From the NCBI RefSeq assembly GCF_002863225.1, contig NZ_PKEK01000026.1:1-64000 (forward strand): 64,000 bases of DNA, written 5' to 3'. The stretch is from Mycobacterium sp. (lineage in GTDB: Bacteria; Actinomycetota; Actinomycetes; Mycobacteriales; Mycobacteriaceae). The notes beneath the pieces were generated by a model. The model was not told the origin of the DNA. It did not search any database and saw only the letters and a list, made by a program, of their open reading frames with translations. Numbering within the stretch: the stretch's first letter is position 1; every line of letters starts with the position of its first letter. Of the stretch, positions 46,187 through 55,312 are shown one piece after another. A program made the translations under genes and the position numbers.

Positions 46187-47332
46187 TCACAGCCCCGCGA
46201 AGCGCTCCTTGACTCCCTCGGCGGTCAACCCGTAGTCGGCCAACGAGTACTTGTGCTTGGGAGCCCTTGCACCGGTTTGACTTTCGGCATGGCTGTCCTC
46301 CATCGCCTGCCTCGCCTCGTCGGTGAGCGGGATGTCGAATTTCCGGTAGATGTCGGCCACGGTGCCGATCGGGTCGGCGATGAGTTCTCGATACTCGACG
46401 TCGTAGAACTGGTCGGGATTGTATTTGGCCCGCGCGGTGTTGAACTGCTCCAGTCCGCGTGACCAGGTTTCCATTGCGTCCGAACCGATTTGCTCACCGG
46501 TGAACCCTGTCGACCAGCCGTCGGCGGTGTGCTGGGCGAGCGAGCACATCGACGCCATGATCGTCTCGACGGGTCGATGTGTCTGGATGACCAGCGCGTC
46601 GGGATAGGTCTGCATCAATGCGTCGAGCGCGAAAAGGTGGCTGGGGTTCTTCAGCACCCACCGCTTGTCGGCGTCGTTGAGTCCGATCAGCTGGAGGTTC
46701 TTGCGGTGCCGCCGGTAGGCCGGCGTCCAGTCCTGTTGCGCCAACCACTTCGAGTAGGTCGGCAGGTGCGCCAACGTCTCGTAGGACACCGAATGCAGCG
46801 ACTGACGCAGCAGCTGCCAGCATTCCTCGAGCTCGTAGGCGGCCATGAAGTGCAGGCCGGTGTATCCCGGGTTGTCCTGGTGATGCTGGGTGAACTGGTC
46901 GTCGAGTTGGCGGTACAACGGGTGAGATTCCCACGTGTCGCGCGGGGGACGCGGCTGCGGAAATTCCGCCAGCCACATGTGCAACCCCTGGTGTGCCGGG
47001 TCGGCGCCGAGCAGCCGGTGCAGTGCGGTGGTTCCGGTGCGCACCAGGCCGGTGACGAAGATGGGCCGTTTGATCTCGATGTCGGCATGCTGCGGGTACT
47101 GCTTCCACGCGGACTCCGACAACAACCTGGCGACCAGTGCGCCACGCAGGAAAAATCGATTCATCTTGCTGCCCAACACCGTTAGGCCGGCCTCCTGCCG
47201 GTAGGAGTCCAGCAGCACGCCGAGCGCCTCGCGGTAGTTGTCGTTGTCGACCCCGAAGTCGTCGAGCCCGGTCAGCTTGGTGGCCGAGGCATGCAGCTCA
47301 TCGACGGTCGCAATGTCGGTGCGTTCAACCAC
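46187..47332 (-). CDS. Sulfotransferase-family protein (Rv3529c-like)
   Basis: A 381-residue protein with the PAPS 5'-phosphosulfate loop in RTGTTALHRLLGAD (about 98-111) and a 3'-phosphate-binding region RPVETIMASMCS. Mycobacterial relatives of this type act on unknown hydroxylated lipids. GTG start at 47332. It follows the SDR gene by about 47 bases in the same direction. The link to sterol catabolism is by position and by the KstR box upstream of the operon. Confidence 0.82.
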   Translation of the reverse strand: MVERTDIATVDELHASATKLTGLDDFGVDNDNYREALGVLLDSYRQEAGLTVLGSKMNRFFLRGALVARLLSESAWKQYPQHADIEIKRPIFVTGLVRTGTTALHRLLGADPAHQGLHMWLAEFPQPRPPRDTWESHPLYRQLDDQFTQHHQDNPGYTGLHFMAAYELEECWQLLRQSLHSVSYETLAHLPTYSKWLAQQDWTPAYRRHRKNLQLIGLNDADKRWVLKNPSHLFALDALMQTYPDALVIQTHRPVETIMASMCSLAQHTADGWSTGFTGEQIGSDAMETWSRGLEQFNTARAKYNPDQFYDVEYRELIADPIGTVADIYRKFDIPLTDEARQAMEDSHAESQTGARAPKHKYSLADYGLTAEGVKERFAGL

Positions 47333-47340
47333 TAGCCCGT

Positions 47341-47370
47341 CTCCTCGTCATCGCTTCGCTCTGCATCGTC
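47341..47370 (-). promoter_or_regulatory. Recurrent junction motif upstream of the sulfotransferase gene
   Basis: On the minus strand GACGATGCAGAGCG is followed by AAGCGATGACGAGGAG, 8 bases before the GTG start at 47332. It differs from the ltp3 copy (41321-41350) at only three of 30 positions and again supplies a GAGGAG ribosome-binding site. Confidence 0.55.
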
Positions 47371-47379
47371 GGCGGAGGC

Positions 47380-48162
47380 CTAGTTGTGGTATTCGCCGCA
47401 GTTGACATCGAGCGTCTGCCCGCTGATACCGCTGGACAAGTCGCTGGCCATGAATATGATCGCCGACGCCACCTCGTCTTCGGTCGGCAGACGTTTGAGG
47501 TCGGAATTGGCCGCGGTCGCCTGGTAGATCTGGTCGGCCGTGGTGCCGTATTTGCCGGCCTGATGCTCGAAGTAGCCCTGCAGCGTCTCGCCCCAAATAT
47601 AGCCGGGTGCAACCGAATTCACCCGGATACCCTTCTCGCCCAACTCGGTGGCCAACGACTGCGACATGGACAGCAGCGCGGACTTGGCCATCTTGTAGGC
47701 GCCGTATTTCGCCTGCGAGTGCCGCAGCACCATGGAGTTGACGTTGACGATCGAGCCGCCACCCTCCTCCAACGCCGGCGTGAAGGCCTGGATGAGCCGC
47801 AACGCGCCCAGCGCGCTCAGCTCGATGGCGTCTCGGATGTGCTGAAAGCTGGTGCCGGCCAACGGTTTCATCGACGGCACCCGGAACGCGTTGTTGATCA
47901 GCACGTCCACCTTGCCGAAATTCGAGGTGGTGGATTCCACCAGGGCCGCGACGTCGTCGTCCTCGGTGATGTCGGCACGCACGGCCAGCGCCTTGTGCCC
48001 GGCGTCGCCGAGCTGGGTGGCCAGTTCTTCCAGGCGTTCGACCGTACGAGCCGCCAGCACCAGCTCGGCGCCGTCATTCGCACACCGATGCGCCAGCGTG
48101 GTGCCGAGCCCCGGGCCGACACCGCTGATCACGATGACTTTTTTCTCCAGCAGTCCCGTCAT
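47380..48162 (-). CDS. Short-chain dehydrogenase/reductase (Rv3530c-like)
   Basis: A 260-residue SDR, equal in length to Rv3530c. It has SGVGPGLG at residues 13-20, NNAF in place of NNAG, a VNSMVL serine, YGAYKMAK with a Tyr-x3-Lys and LDVNCGEY replacing the usual DGG. ATG at 48162 is taken; GTG at 48168 would overlap the preceding stop as GTGA. Substrate unknown. In the KstR-boxed minus-strand operon starting at 49304. Confidence 0.85.
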   Translation of the reverse strand: MTGLLEKKVIVISGVGPGLGTTLAHRCANDGAELVLAARTVERLEELATQLGDAGHKALAVRADITEDDDVAALVESTTSNFGKVDVLINNAFRVPSMKPLAGTSFQHIRDAIELSALGALRLIQAFTPALEEGGGSIVNVNSMVLRHSQAKYGAYKMAKSALLSMSQSLATELGEKGIRVNSVAPGYIWGETLQGYFEHQAGKYGTTADQIYQATAANSDLKRLPTEDEVASAIIFMASDLSSGISGQTLDVNCGEYHN

Positions 48163-48164
48163 GG

Positions 48165-49304
48165 TCACCCCAGCATCCTGGCCGCAATTTGCTGTTGGCG
48201 CAACGCGATTCGTGTACGCCAGTCTTGCTCTGAGATCTTGTTGTGCTCGAAATACGGCAGCGCGTCCGAGAGCTTGTCGATGTCGACCAGCTGGACGGTG
48301 GGGCCGTCGGCCTCGGTCAGTTGACGCGACACCCGCTGCCAGCGGAACTGCAAGAACCCGCGGCGGTGCCCCAGCGTCTCGACCCAGTTCGTGACACCTG
48401 GGTTCTGGTCGGCGACGACGATCCGGATCTTCCCGTCTGGATCCGCCTGCACCTGAGCGTTGTTCAGTGACGTCTGATGGTTGATGTAATCCAGCGAGAT
48501 GTACCACAGGCTGCCCAGCTGGAATCCGAGATAGGGCGCATCGGTCACCGGCAACGTGATGACCAGCGCCTCGTCCGGCCGTAGGTCGAAGTGCCCGACC
48601 GAGGAGTACTGCGTCGCCAGACCGCCGGGCGTCAGACGCGGTGCGACCATCGTGTTGACCGGGAGGTCCAAGTAGAACCACTGCGGGAACTGCAGCCAGG
48701 TCTTGATCCGATTGACCAGCTGCTTTCCCGCTGCGCTGTAACGCTTTTCAATCGTTGCCCGGCTCAGGGGCGGCGGCGCCGTGCCGGCGGTGTCGGAACG
48801 CGAGATCGACAGCGTGCCCCGCCGCGCAGCCCAGTCACCGTAGACCTCGCGGATCACCAATTGACCGGGGCTGGTGGGCCTGACCTGCCATTGAAAGCTG
48901 CCGTCTGCGGCGATCTCGAGTTCGCGGTCGTCGAATGCGGCCTGACTGGCGGGCACGTTGTCGTCGGTGTACTCGCCGCCGAGCAACTGGAAACTCAGAT
49001 CCGTGGTGGTGCCACGGACTCCGGTGACCAGGTAGTCGTGGTCCGGCTGCACCCGGCAACCGAAGTAAAGGGTGTCCGGATTGTCCAGGCCCATCTTCGT
49101 GTACGGACCGGTGCCGGAGAGCAGCACCGGATGGTCGCGGTCGTAGTCGAACACCATGTGCGTGCACGCGGCCACACAACCGGCCAGGTACTGCAGACCC
49201 TCCAGCAGGTCGGCCTCGGTCTCGATATGCGGCGCGGCGGCGACCAGCTTCTCGGACTCGGTGATGGCGTCGATCAGCGGCTGAGAGAAGAGGGGATCCG
49301 GCAC
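48165..49304 (-). CDS. Conserved protein of the sterol regulon (Rv3531c-like)
   Basis: A 379-residue protein without recognised catalytic motifs. The C-terminal half (SVGHFDLRPDEALVITLPV, YLGFQLGSLWYISLDY, DPGVTNWVETLGHRRGF-like) resembles DUF1214-type domains found in lipid-modifying contexts. GTG start 11 bases from a perfect KstR box. First gene of the operon with the SDR and sulfotransferase genes. Confidence 0.78.
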   Translation of the reverse strand: MPDPLFSQPLIDAITESEKLVAAAPHIETEADLLEGLQYLAGCVAACTHMVFDYDRDHPVLLSGTGPYTKMGLDNPDTLYFGCRVQPDHDYLVTGVRGTTTDLSFQLLGGEYTDDNVPASQAAFDDRELEIAADGSFQWQVRPTSPGQLVIREVYGDWAARRGTLSISRSDTAGTAPPPLSRATIEKRYSAAGKQLVNRIKTWLQFPQWFYLDLPVNTMVAPRLTPGGLATQYSSVGHFDLRPDEALVITLPVTDAPYLGFQLGSLWYISLDYINHQTSLNNAQVQADPDGKIRIVVADQNPGVTNWVETLGHRRGFLQFRWQRVSRQLTEADGPTVQLVDIDKLSDALPYFEHNKISEQDWRTRIALRQQQIAARMLG

Positions 49305-49314
49305 GCTCTGACGC

Positions 49315-49328
49315 TAGAACGTGTTCTA
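49315..49328. promoter_or_regulatory. KstR operator upstream of the Rv3531c-like operon
   Basis: TAGAACGTGTTCTA, perfect match and palindromic, ending 10 bases before the GTG start. Confidence 0.82.
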
Positions 49329-49401
49329 GTTTTCGTCAACAAGCGAACATTCCCACGTGTCGTCCACCGCACGGGAGAAACGACACCCGCTCGCCGGCGG
49401 G

Positions 49402-49677
49402 CTAGTCCGTGCAGCGCTGTGACAGGTCGATCAGGTGCTGTCGCACATCCGGGTGCCGGTTCAAGTAGCTGATGACGTCGGGGCCATCACCCTCAGCCTG
49501 CGACCTGGCCTGCAGTTGCTGGTGGAGGTCGGGATGCCGTAGCAAGTACGAGTTGATGGAGTCACCCACCGTCTGATTGCAGGCGGCGTTTGCCACCGGC
49601 AGCGCGATGATCGTCGCGACCGTTGCCGCAACCAGTCCACCGGCCACTCGACCGGCCCAGATGAATGTCGTGCTCAT
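49402..49677 (-). CDS. Small secreted haemophore-like protein
   Basis: A 91-residue protein with a signal peptide (hydrophobic AGGLVAATVATIIALPV, cleavage after ANA) and a mature domain of about 60 residues holding one Cys at each end. Two similar repeats, YLLRHPDLHQQL and YLNRHPDVRQHL, resemble the helical repeat of mycobacterial haemophore-related (MHB) proteins. Haem binding is an inference from this pattern. ATG at 49677. It has no clear counterpart in the sterol pathway. Confidence 0.65.
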   Translation of the reverse strand: MSTTFIWAGRVAGGLVAATVATIIALPVANAACNQTVGDSINSYLLRHPDLHQQLQARSQAEGDGPDVISYLNRHPDVRQHLIDLSQRCTD

Positions 49678-49728
49678 GGGCGTGACGCTACCCGCGACAG
49701 CTATGGACAGGCTGTGCAAATGGCCAGA

Positions 49729-50787
49729 CTATTGCGAGGCGCCGGCCGCTTCTTGCTCCCGCTTGATCTCCAGCGCAATGTCGATCAGCTGATCCTCCTG
49801 GCCGCCGATCAGCTTGCGCTGGCCGGCCCGGTGCAACAGCTGGTGGGCCGGAACGCCGTAGCGTTCGGACTGCCGGACGGCGTGCTTGAGGAAGCTCGAG
49901 TAGACCCCTGAGTAGCCCATGATCAACGCGTTGCGGTCGAGCAGACATTCGGCGGGCATGGCGGGTGCGACCACCTCTTCGGCCGCGTCGGCGATGTCGA
50001 AGAAGTCGATGCCGGTCTTGACGCCGATCTTGTCGAACACCCCGATCAGCGCCTCGACCGGAGCGTTGCCCGCGCCCGCGCCGAACCGCCGGCACGAGCC
50101 GTCGATCTGCTTGGCGCCGGCCCGAACGGCTTCCACCGAGTTGGCCACGCCCAGCCCGAGGTTCTCGTGGCCGTGGAACCCGACCTGGGCGTCGTCGCCG
50201 AGTTCGGCAACCAACGCGGCAACCCGGTCCGCGACGCCGTCAAGCACCAGCGCCCCAGCGGAGTCCACCACGTAGACGCATTGGCAGCCGGCGTCGGCCA
50301 TGATGCGAGCCTGCGCCGCCAGCTTCTCCGGCGCGATGGTGTGCGACATCATCAGGAAGCCAACGGTTTCCAGTCCCAGCTCGCGCGCCAGGCCGAAGTG
50401 CTGGATCGAGACGTCGGCCTCGGTGCAGTGGGTGGCGATCCGGCAGATCGAGCCACCGTTGTTCTGCGCCTCTTTGATGTCTTCCTTGGTGCCGACGCCG
50501 GGCAGCATCAAGAACGCGATCTTCGCTTCCTTGGCGGTCTCGGCGGCAAGCTTGATCAGCTCCTGCTCGGGCGTCTTGGAGAAGCCGTAGTTGAAGCTGG
50601 AGCCACCGAGCCCGTCACCGTGGGTCACCTCGATCACCGGCACGCCGGCGTTGTCGAGTGCGGCCACGATCGCGCCGACCTCGTCGGCGGTGAACTGGTG
50701 ACGCTTGTGATGTGAGCCGTCCCGCAGCGAGGTGTCCGTCATCCGGACGTCCCAGATCGGGTTGAAGAAGATGTCTTGAGTACTCAT
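49729..50787 (-). CDS. hsaF: HsaF, 4-hydroxy-2-oxoacid aldolase
   Basis: A 352-residue DRE-TIM aldolase with [11 protein letters not shown] near the start (metal Asp18, catalytic Arg/His) and the metal-binding [11 protein letters not shown]. It cleaves 4-hydroxy-2-oxohexanoate from steroid ring A into pyruvate and propanal, which passes to HsaG through a tunnel. It overlaps hsaG by ATGA. Orthologue Rv3534c. Confidence 0.95.
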   Translation of the reverse strand: MSTQDIFFNPIWDVRMTDTSLRDGSHHKRHQFTADEVGAIVAALDNAGVPVIEVTHGDGLGGSSFNYGFSKTPEQELIKLAAETAKEAKIAFLMLPGVGTKEDIKEAQNNGGSICRIATHCTEADVSIQHFGLARELGLETVGFLMMSHTIAPEKLAAQARIMADAGCQCVYVVDSAGALVLDGVADRVAALVAELGDDAQVGFHGHENLGLGVANSVEAVRAGAKQIDGSCRRFGAGAGNAPVEALIGVFDKIGVKTGIDFFDIADAAEEVVAPAMPAECLLDRNALIMGYSGVYSSFLKHAVRQSERYGVPAHQLLHRAGQRKLIGGQEDQLIDIALEIKREQEAAGASQ

Positions 50788-51704
50788 GCCTGTGCTCCCT
50801 GGGCTGTCGCCGACAGCGATTCCTTGGCGATCTCTTCACCGACCTTGGTGGCCGCGGCGGTCATGATGTCGAGGTTGCCGGCGTACGGCGGTAGGTAATC
50901 GCCGGCGCCTTCGACCTCGACGAAGGTCGTCACCAGTGCCTGGCCGCCGAAGTGCACCGACGGGTCGTCGAACTGCGGGTCGTTGAGCAACCGGTAGCCC
51001 GGCACGTAAGTCTGCACCTCGGCGACGACGTCACGGATCGACTGGGCGATCGCGTCCCGGTCGGCGTCTTCAGGAATGGCGCAGAAGATGGTGTCGCGCA
51101 TGATCATTGGCGGATCGGCCGGGTTCAGGATGATGATCGCCTTGCCGCGCTTCGCCCCACCGATGGTCTGCACGCCTTTGCTGGTCGTCTTGGTGAACTC
51201 GTCGATGTTGGCCCGGGTGCCAGGGCCGGCGGAACTCGACGACACCGATGCGACGATCTCGGCGTAGGGCACTTCGACGACGCGGGACACCGCATAGACG
51301 ATCGGGATCGTCGCCTGGCCGCCGCAGGTGATCATGTTGACGTTCGGGGCGTCCAGGTGCTCCCGCAGGTTGGCCGGCGGAATCACCGCGGGGCCGACGG
51401 CGGCCGGCGTCAGGTCGATGGCCCGGATTCCGGCGGCCTCGTATTTCGGCGCGGCGTCACGGTGCACGTAGGCGCTGGTCGCCTCGAAGACGATGTCGGG
51501 CTTCTCGGACTGCGCCAGCAGCCAGTCGACGCCCTCGTGGCTGGTCTCGAGTCCCAGCTTGCGGGCGCGGGCCAAGCCCTCGCTCTCCGGGTCGATTCCG
51601 ATCATCCAGCGCGGCTCCAGCCACTCCGAGCGGAGCAGCTTGTAGAGCAGATCGGTGCTGATGTTGCCCGAACCGACGATGGCCGCACTGAGTTTCGACG
51701 GCAT
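50784..51704 (-). CDS. hsaG: HsaG, acylating propanal/acetaldehyde dehydrogenase
   Basis: A 306-residue enzyme with the NAD loop IVGSGNIST (9-17) and catalytic Cys127 in [12 protein letters not shown]. It converts propanal to propionyl-CoA in a complex with HsaF. ATG at 51704 has GAGAAGGAG upstream; the longer open frame runs through a tandem repeat and is rejected. Orthologue Rv3535c. Confidence 0.95.
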   Translation of the reverse strand: MPSKLSAAIVGSGNISTDLLYKLLRSEWLEPRWMIGIDPESEGLARARKLGLETSHEGVDWLLAQSEKPDIVFEATSAYVHRDAAPKYEAAGIRAIDLTPAAVGPAVIPPANLREHLDAPNVNMITCGGQATIPIVYAVSRVVEVPYAEIVASVSSSSAGPGTRANIDEFTKTTSKGVQTIGGAKRGKAIIILNPADPPMIMRDTIFCAIPEDADRDAIAQSIRDVVAEVQTYVPGYRLLNDPQFDDPSVHFGGQALVTTFVEVEGAGDYLPPYAGNLDIMTAAATKVGEEIAKESLSATAQGAQA

Positions 51705-51723
51705 GGAAGCTCCTTCTCTCCTG

Positions 51724-51825
51724 GTCGCGACCCGCTGCACCCGGCTACGCCGCGCTTGCGATCGCTCCTTCTCCTCTTGTCGCGACCCGCTGCACCCGGC
51801 TACGCCGCGCTTGCGATCGCTCCTT
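51724..51825. repeat. Tandem direct repeat between hsaE and hsaG (2 x 47 bases, period 55)
   Basis: Two identical 47-base units, 51724-51770 and 51779-51825, each containing GCTGCACCCGGCTACGCCGC, separated by 8 bases. The second unit includes the hsaE stop codon. On the coding (minus) strand each copy begins AAGGAGCGATCGC and so carries a ribosome-binding-like AAGGAG; a third AAGGAG precedes the hsaG ATG. Confidence 0.9.
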
Positions 51826-52609
51826 ACTCGAACGACAGCCGGACGGACCCGAGCCCGTCGAAATCGGCGACGAAATTGCTGCCCGGGGGTGCATCGATGG
51901 CTCGAGTGCATGAACCGGGCAACACGATATCGCCTGCTCGAAGCCGCACACCGAAGGTTTCCACCTTGCGGGACAACCAGGCCACCGCGGTCACCGGATT
52001 GCCCAGTACCGCATCACTGCGACCCTCGGCCACGACCTCGCCGTTGTTGGTCAGTACCGCGTTGATGGACTTGATGTCGATGTCGGACGGCGCCACCCGG
52101 GCCTCGCCCAGCACGAAGCCCGCCGACGATGCGTTGTCGGCGATGGTGTCGCACAGCGCGATCTTCCAGTCGGTGATCCGGGTGTCGATCAGCTCGATCG
52201 ACGGTACGAGCGCCTCGGTCGCCCTCAGTACGTCTTCCTCGGTGCAGTTCGCACCCGGCAGGTCGTGGGCCAGGATGAAACCGACCTCGACTTCCACCCG
52301 CGGGTATAAATACCTCTCGGACTTGACCGGGACGTCCTCGAAGACCTGCATCTCGTCGAGCAGGTGACCGTAGTCGGGCTCGTCGACACCCATCATCTGC
52401 TGCATCGCCAGTGACGACAGGCCGACCTTGTGGCCGACCACCCGGGCGCCTTCGGCGACTCGCTGCCGGATGTTGATCAGCTGGATTTCGTAGGCGTCGA
52501 CCACGTCGATCTCGGGGTGCCCGCCGGTCAGCGGAGTGATGGGCTGGCGGGTCCGTTCGGCCTCGGCGAGGTCGGCGGCCAGCGCGTCACGGGTGGCTGA
52601 CGGAAGCAT
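51824..52609 (-). CDS. hsaE: HsaE, 2-hydroxypenta-2,4-dienoate-type hydratase
   Basis: A 261-residue hydratase of the FAH/MhpD family, equal in length to Rv3536c. Metal-binding acids lie in [10 protein letters not shown] and a Lys in HKVGLSS. It hydrates the hexadienoate released from steroid ring A by HsaD, feeding HsaF/G. First gene of hsaE-G-F; divergent from kstD, sharing the operator at 52668. Confidence 0.93.
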   Translation of the reverse strand: MLPSATRDALAADLAEAERTRQPITPLTGGHPEIDVVDAYEIQLINIRQRVAEGARVVGHKVGLSSLAMQQMMGVDEPDYGHLLDEMQVFEDVPVKSERYLYPRVEVEVGFILAHDLPGANCTEEDVLRATEALVPSIELIDTRITDWKIALCDTIADNASSAGFVLGEARVAPSDIDIKSINAVLTNNGEVVAEGRSDAVLGNPVTAVAWLSRKVETFGVRLRAGDIVLPGSCTRAIDAPPGSNFVADFDGLGSVRLSFE

Positions 52610-52667
52610 TGAGCCGAAGTCCCCTCACTCGATTGACCGGGGCGGTAGCGCCCGGCCCCGGCAATTC

Positions 52668-52681
52668 TATAACGTGTTCTA
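52668..52681. promoter_or_regulatory. KstR operator between hsaE and kstD
   Basis: TATAACGTGTTCTA matches the motif. Its last base is one nucleotide before the kstD ATG, so bound KstR would cover the kstD start. Confidence 0.8.
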
Positions 52682-52682
52682 C

Positions 52683-54365
52683 ATGACGGATCAGGAGTTC
52701 GACGTCGTCGTGGTCGGGAGCGGCGGCGCCGGCATGGTTGCCGCGCTGGCGGCCGCCCACCGGGGCCTCAACACTATAATCGTAGAGAAGGCCGCGCACT
52801 TCGGCGGCTCGACCGCCCGTTCCGGCGGCGGCGTGTGGATTCCCAACAACCAGGTGCTCAAGCGAGACGGCGTCAAGGACACCGCCGAAGCGGCCCGCAC
52901 GTATCTGCACGGGATCGTCGGCGACGTCGTCGAGGCGCAGCGCATCGACACCTACCTCGAGCGCGGGCCCGAAATGCTGTCCTTCGTGCTGAAGAACTCG
53001 CCGCTGAAGATGTGCTGGGTCCCGCAGTACGCCGACTACTATCCCGAAGCGCCCGGTGGTCGCGCCGGGGGTCGTTCGATCGAGCCAAAACCGTTCAACG
53101 CCAAGAAACTCGGCCCCGACATGGCCGGCCTGGAACCGGCGTACGGCAAGGTGCCACTCAATGTCGTTGTGATGCAACAGGATTACGTTCGGCTCAATCA
53201 GCTCAAGCGCCACCCTCGTGGAGTGCTGCGCAGCCTGAAGGTCGGCGCTCGCACCATGTGGGCGAAGGCGACCGGCAAGAACCTGGTCGGCATGGGACGC
53301 GCGCTCATCGCGCCGCTTCGCGTCGGGCTCCGCAAGGCCGGGGTTCCGGTCCGGCTCAACACCGCGCTGACCGACCTCTACGTCGAGGACGGCGCCGTCC
53401 GCGGTGTCTACGTGCGCGACACCGGACAACCGGAAGCGAGCGAACCGCAACTGATTCGGGCTCGGAAGGCCGTGATCCTCGGTAGCGGCGGGTTCGAACA
53501 CAACGAGCAGATGCGGGTCAAGTACCAGCGGGCACCGATCACCACGGAGTGGACCGTCGGCGCGAAGGCCAACACCGGTGACGGCATTCTGGCCGCCGAA
53601 AAGCTGGGCGCCGCACTGGAAATCATGGAGGATGCCTGGTGGGGTCCGACCGTTCCACTGGTCGGAGCGCCGTGGTTCGCGCTGTCGGAGCGCAACTCTC
53701 CCGGGTCGATCATCGTCAACATGTCCGGGCAGCGATTCATGAACGAATCCATGCCCTACGTCGAGGCGTGCCACCACATGTACGGCGGCGAGTTCGGCCA
53801 GGGCCCCGGCCCGGGTGAGAACATCCCAGCGTGGCTGGTATTCGACCAGCAATACCGCGACCGCTACATCTTCGCGGGACTGCAACCAGGACAACGCATT
53901 CCACGAAAGTGGATGGAGTCCGGGGTGATCGTCCAGGCAGATACTCTGCAGGAGTTGGCCGCCAAGGCGGGCTTACCCGCAGACGAGTTCACAGCGACGG
54001 TGGAGCGCTTCAACGGGTTCGCCCGCTCGGGCGTCGACGCCGACTACCACCGCGGCGAGAGCGCCTACGACCGTTACTACGGCGACCCGACCAACAAGCC
54101 CAACCCCAACCTCGGCGAGATCAGCCACGGGCCGTACTACGCCGCCAAGTTGGTCCCCGGCGACCTGGGCACCAAGGGTGGAATCCGCACGGATGTCCAC
54201 GGACGGGCGCTGCGGGACGACGGCAGCATCATCGAGGGCCTGTACGCGGCGGGCAACGTCAGCGCTCCGGTGATGGGCCACACCTATCCCGGACCGGGCG
54301 GCACCATCGGACCCGCCATGACGTTCGGTTACCTGGCTGCGCTGCACATCGCCGGGCAGGGCTGA
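52683..54365 (+). CDS. kstD: KstD, 3-ketosteroid delta1-dehydrogenase
   Basis: A 560-residue FAD enzyme starting MTDQEFDVVVVGSGGAGM (FAD loop at 12-17), with STARSGGGVW, a central steroid-binding domain and the C-terminal GHTYPGPGGTIGPAMTFGY typical of KstDs. It introduces the 1,2-double bond of ring A. The open frame upstream runs through the hsaE promoter and is rejected. The start lies directly after the operator, and no ribosome-binding site is possible if the transcript begins nearby. Orthologue Rv3537. Confidence 0.95.
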   Translation: MTDQEFDVVVVGSGGAGMVAALAAAHRGLNTIIVEKAAHFGGSTARSGGGVWIPNNQVLKRDGVKDTAEAARTYLHGIVGDVVEAQRIDTYLERGPEMLSFVLKNSPLKMCWVPQYADYYPEAPGGRAGGRSIEPKPFNAKKLGPDMAGLEPAYGKVPLNVVVMQQDYVRLNQLKRHPRGVLRSLKVGARTMWAKATGKNLVGMGRALIAPLRVGLRKAGVPVRLNTALTDLYVEDGAVRGVYVRDTGQPEASEPQLIRARKAVILGSGGFEHNEQMRVKYQRAPITTEWTVGAKANTGDGILAAEKLGAALEIMEDAWWGPTVPLVGAPWFALSERNSPGSIIVNMSGQRFMNESMPYVEACHHMYGGEFGQGPGPGENIPAWLVFDQQYRDRYIFAGLQPGQRIPRKWMESGVIVQADTLQELAAKAGLPADEFTATVERFNGFARSGVDADYHRGESAYDRYYGDPTNKPNPNLGEISHGPYYAAKLVPGDLGTKGGIRTDVHGRALRDDGSIIEGLYAAGNVSAPVMGHTYPGPGGTIGPAMTFGYLAALHIAGQG

Positions 54366-54366
54366 C

Positions 54367-55227
54367 ATGCCTATTGACGTGGACGTGGCCCTGGCCGCTG
54401 AGCTGGAGCCAGTCGAATTCACTTGGAGCAGCAGCGATATCCAGCTCTACCACCTGGGGCTGGGCGCTGGAGCCGATCCGATGGATGCTGCCGAGCTGCG
54501 CTACCTGGTGGACGACACACCGCAGGTGCTACCGACATTCGGCAATGTCGCGGCCAGCTTCCACATGACCACGCCGCCGACCGTGCAATACCCCGGCATC
54601 GACATCGAGCTGGGCAAGGTGCTGCATGCCAGCGAGTCGGTCACCGCACCCGCGCCGCTGCCCCCGTCCGGCTCCGCGACGGCCGTCACCCGGTTCACCG
54701 ACATCTGGGACAAGGGCAAGGCCGCGGTGATCTGGTCCGAGACCCGCGTGACCGCCCCGGACGGGACGCTGCTGTGGACGCAGCTCCGCTCGATCTTCGC
54801 CCGCGGCGAAGGTGGATTCGGCGGCGACCGCGGCTCGTCGACCTCCGCGGCAGCACCTGAACGGTCGCCCGACCTCGAGCTCGAGATCCCGATCCTGCCG
54901 CAGCAGGCTCTGCTCTACCGCTTGTGCGGGGACCGCAATCCACTGCATTCCGATCCCGAATTCGCCTCTGCCGCAGGGTTTCCCCGGCCGATTCTGCACG
55001 GACTCTGCACCTACGGCATGACCTGCAAGGCGCTGACCGACGCGTTTCTCGGCGGCGACGCCGGTGCCGTCGGCTCCTACGGCGCGCGGTTCGCCGGCGT
55101 CGCTTTCCCCGGTGAGACGCTGAGGGCGTCGGTGTGGAAGGAAGACGGGCGTCTGCTCGCGACCGTTACCGCGCCATCGCGGGAGAACGCCGTGGTGCTC
55201 AGCGGGGTAGAGCTTTCGCCACGCTAG
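54367..55227 (+). CDS. hsd4B: ChsH3/Hsd4B, MaoC-type steroid enoyl-CoA hydratase
   Basis: A 286-residue double-hotdog protein. The second half contains the R-specific hydratase signature with catalytic Asp and His in RLCGDRNPLHSDPEFA and FPRPILHGLCTYG. The orthologue Rv3538 hydrates the 22,23-double bond of the cholesterol side-chain CoA. ATG lies one base after the kstD stop, so the two are co-transcribed. Confidence 0.9.
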   Translation: MPIDVDVALAAELEPVEFTWSSSDIQLYHLGLGAGADPMDAAELRYLVDDTPQVLPTFGNVAASFHMTTPPTVQYPGIDIELGKVLHASESVTAPAPLPPSGSATAVTRFTDIWDKGKAAVIWSETRVTAPDGTLLWTQLRSIFARGEGGFGGDRGSSTSAAAPERSPDLELEIPILPQQALLYRLCGDRNPLHSDPEFASAAGFPRPILHGLCTYGMTCKALTDAFLGGDAGAVGSYGARFAGVAFPGETLRASVWKEDGRLLATVTAPSRENAVVLSGVELSPR

Positions 55228-55252
55228 CCTGCGCTGCTGCGTCGCTTGACTG

Positions 55253-55312
55253 GCCGAGCGCCCGGCTAGCCGGGACCGAATGGTCAGGCGCCCGTCTGAC
55301 GGGGCGCTCGGC
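55253..55312. repeat. Palindromic element, copy B; likely terminator
   Basis: Arms GCCGAGCGCC (55253-55262) and GGCGCTCGGC (55303-55312) are perfectly complementary and enclose the perfect palindrome CCCGGCTAGCCGGG (55261-55274). It lies where the hydratase gene and the DUF559-like gene converge and includes the latter's stop codon. Confidence 0.75.

Noticed and set aside
51724..51825. CRISPR-like array
   Set aside because: Only two units with an 8-base spacer and no cas genes; it is a simple tandem duplication.
51705..51911. Extended N-terminus of hsaG through the tandem repeat
   Set aside because: The extension reads through non-coding repeats and the end of hsaE; the ATG at 51704 has a good ribosome-binding site and gives the family N-terminus.
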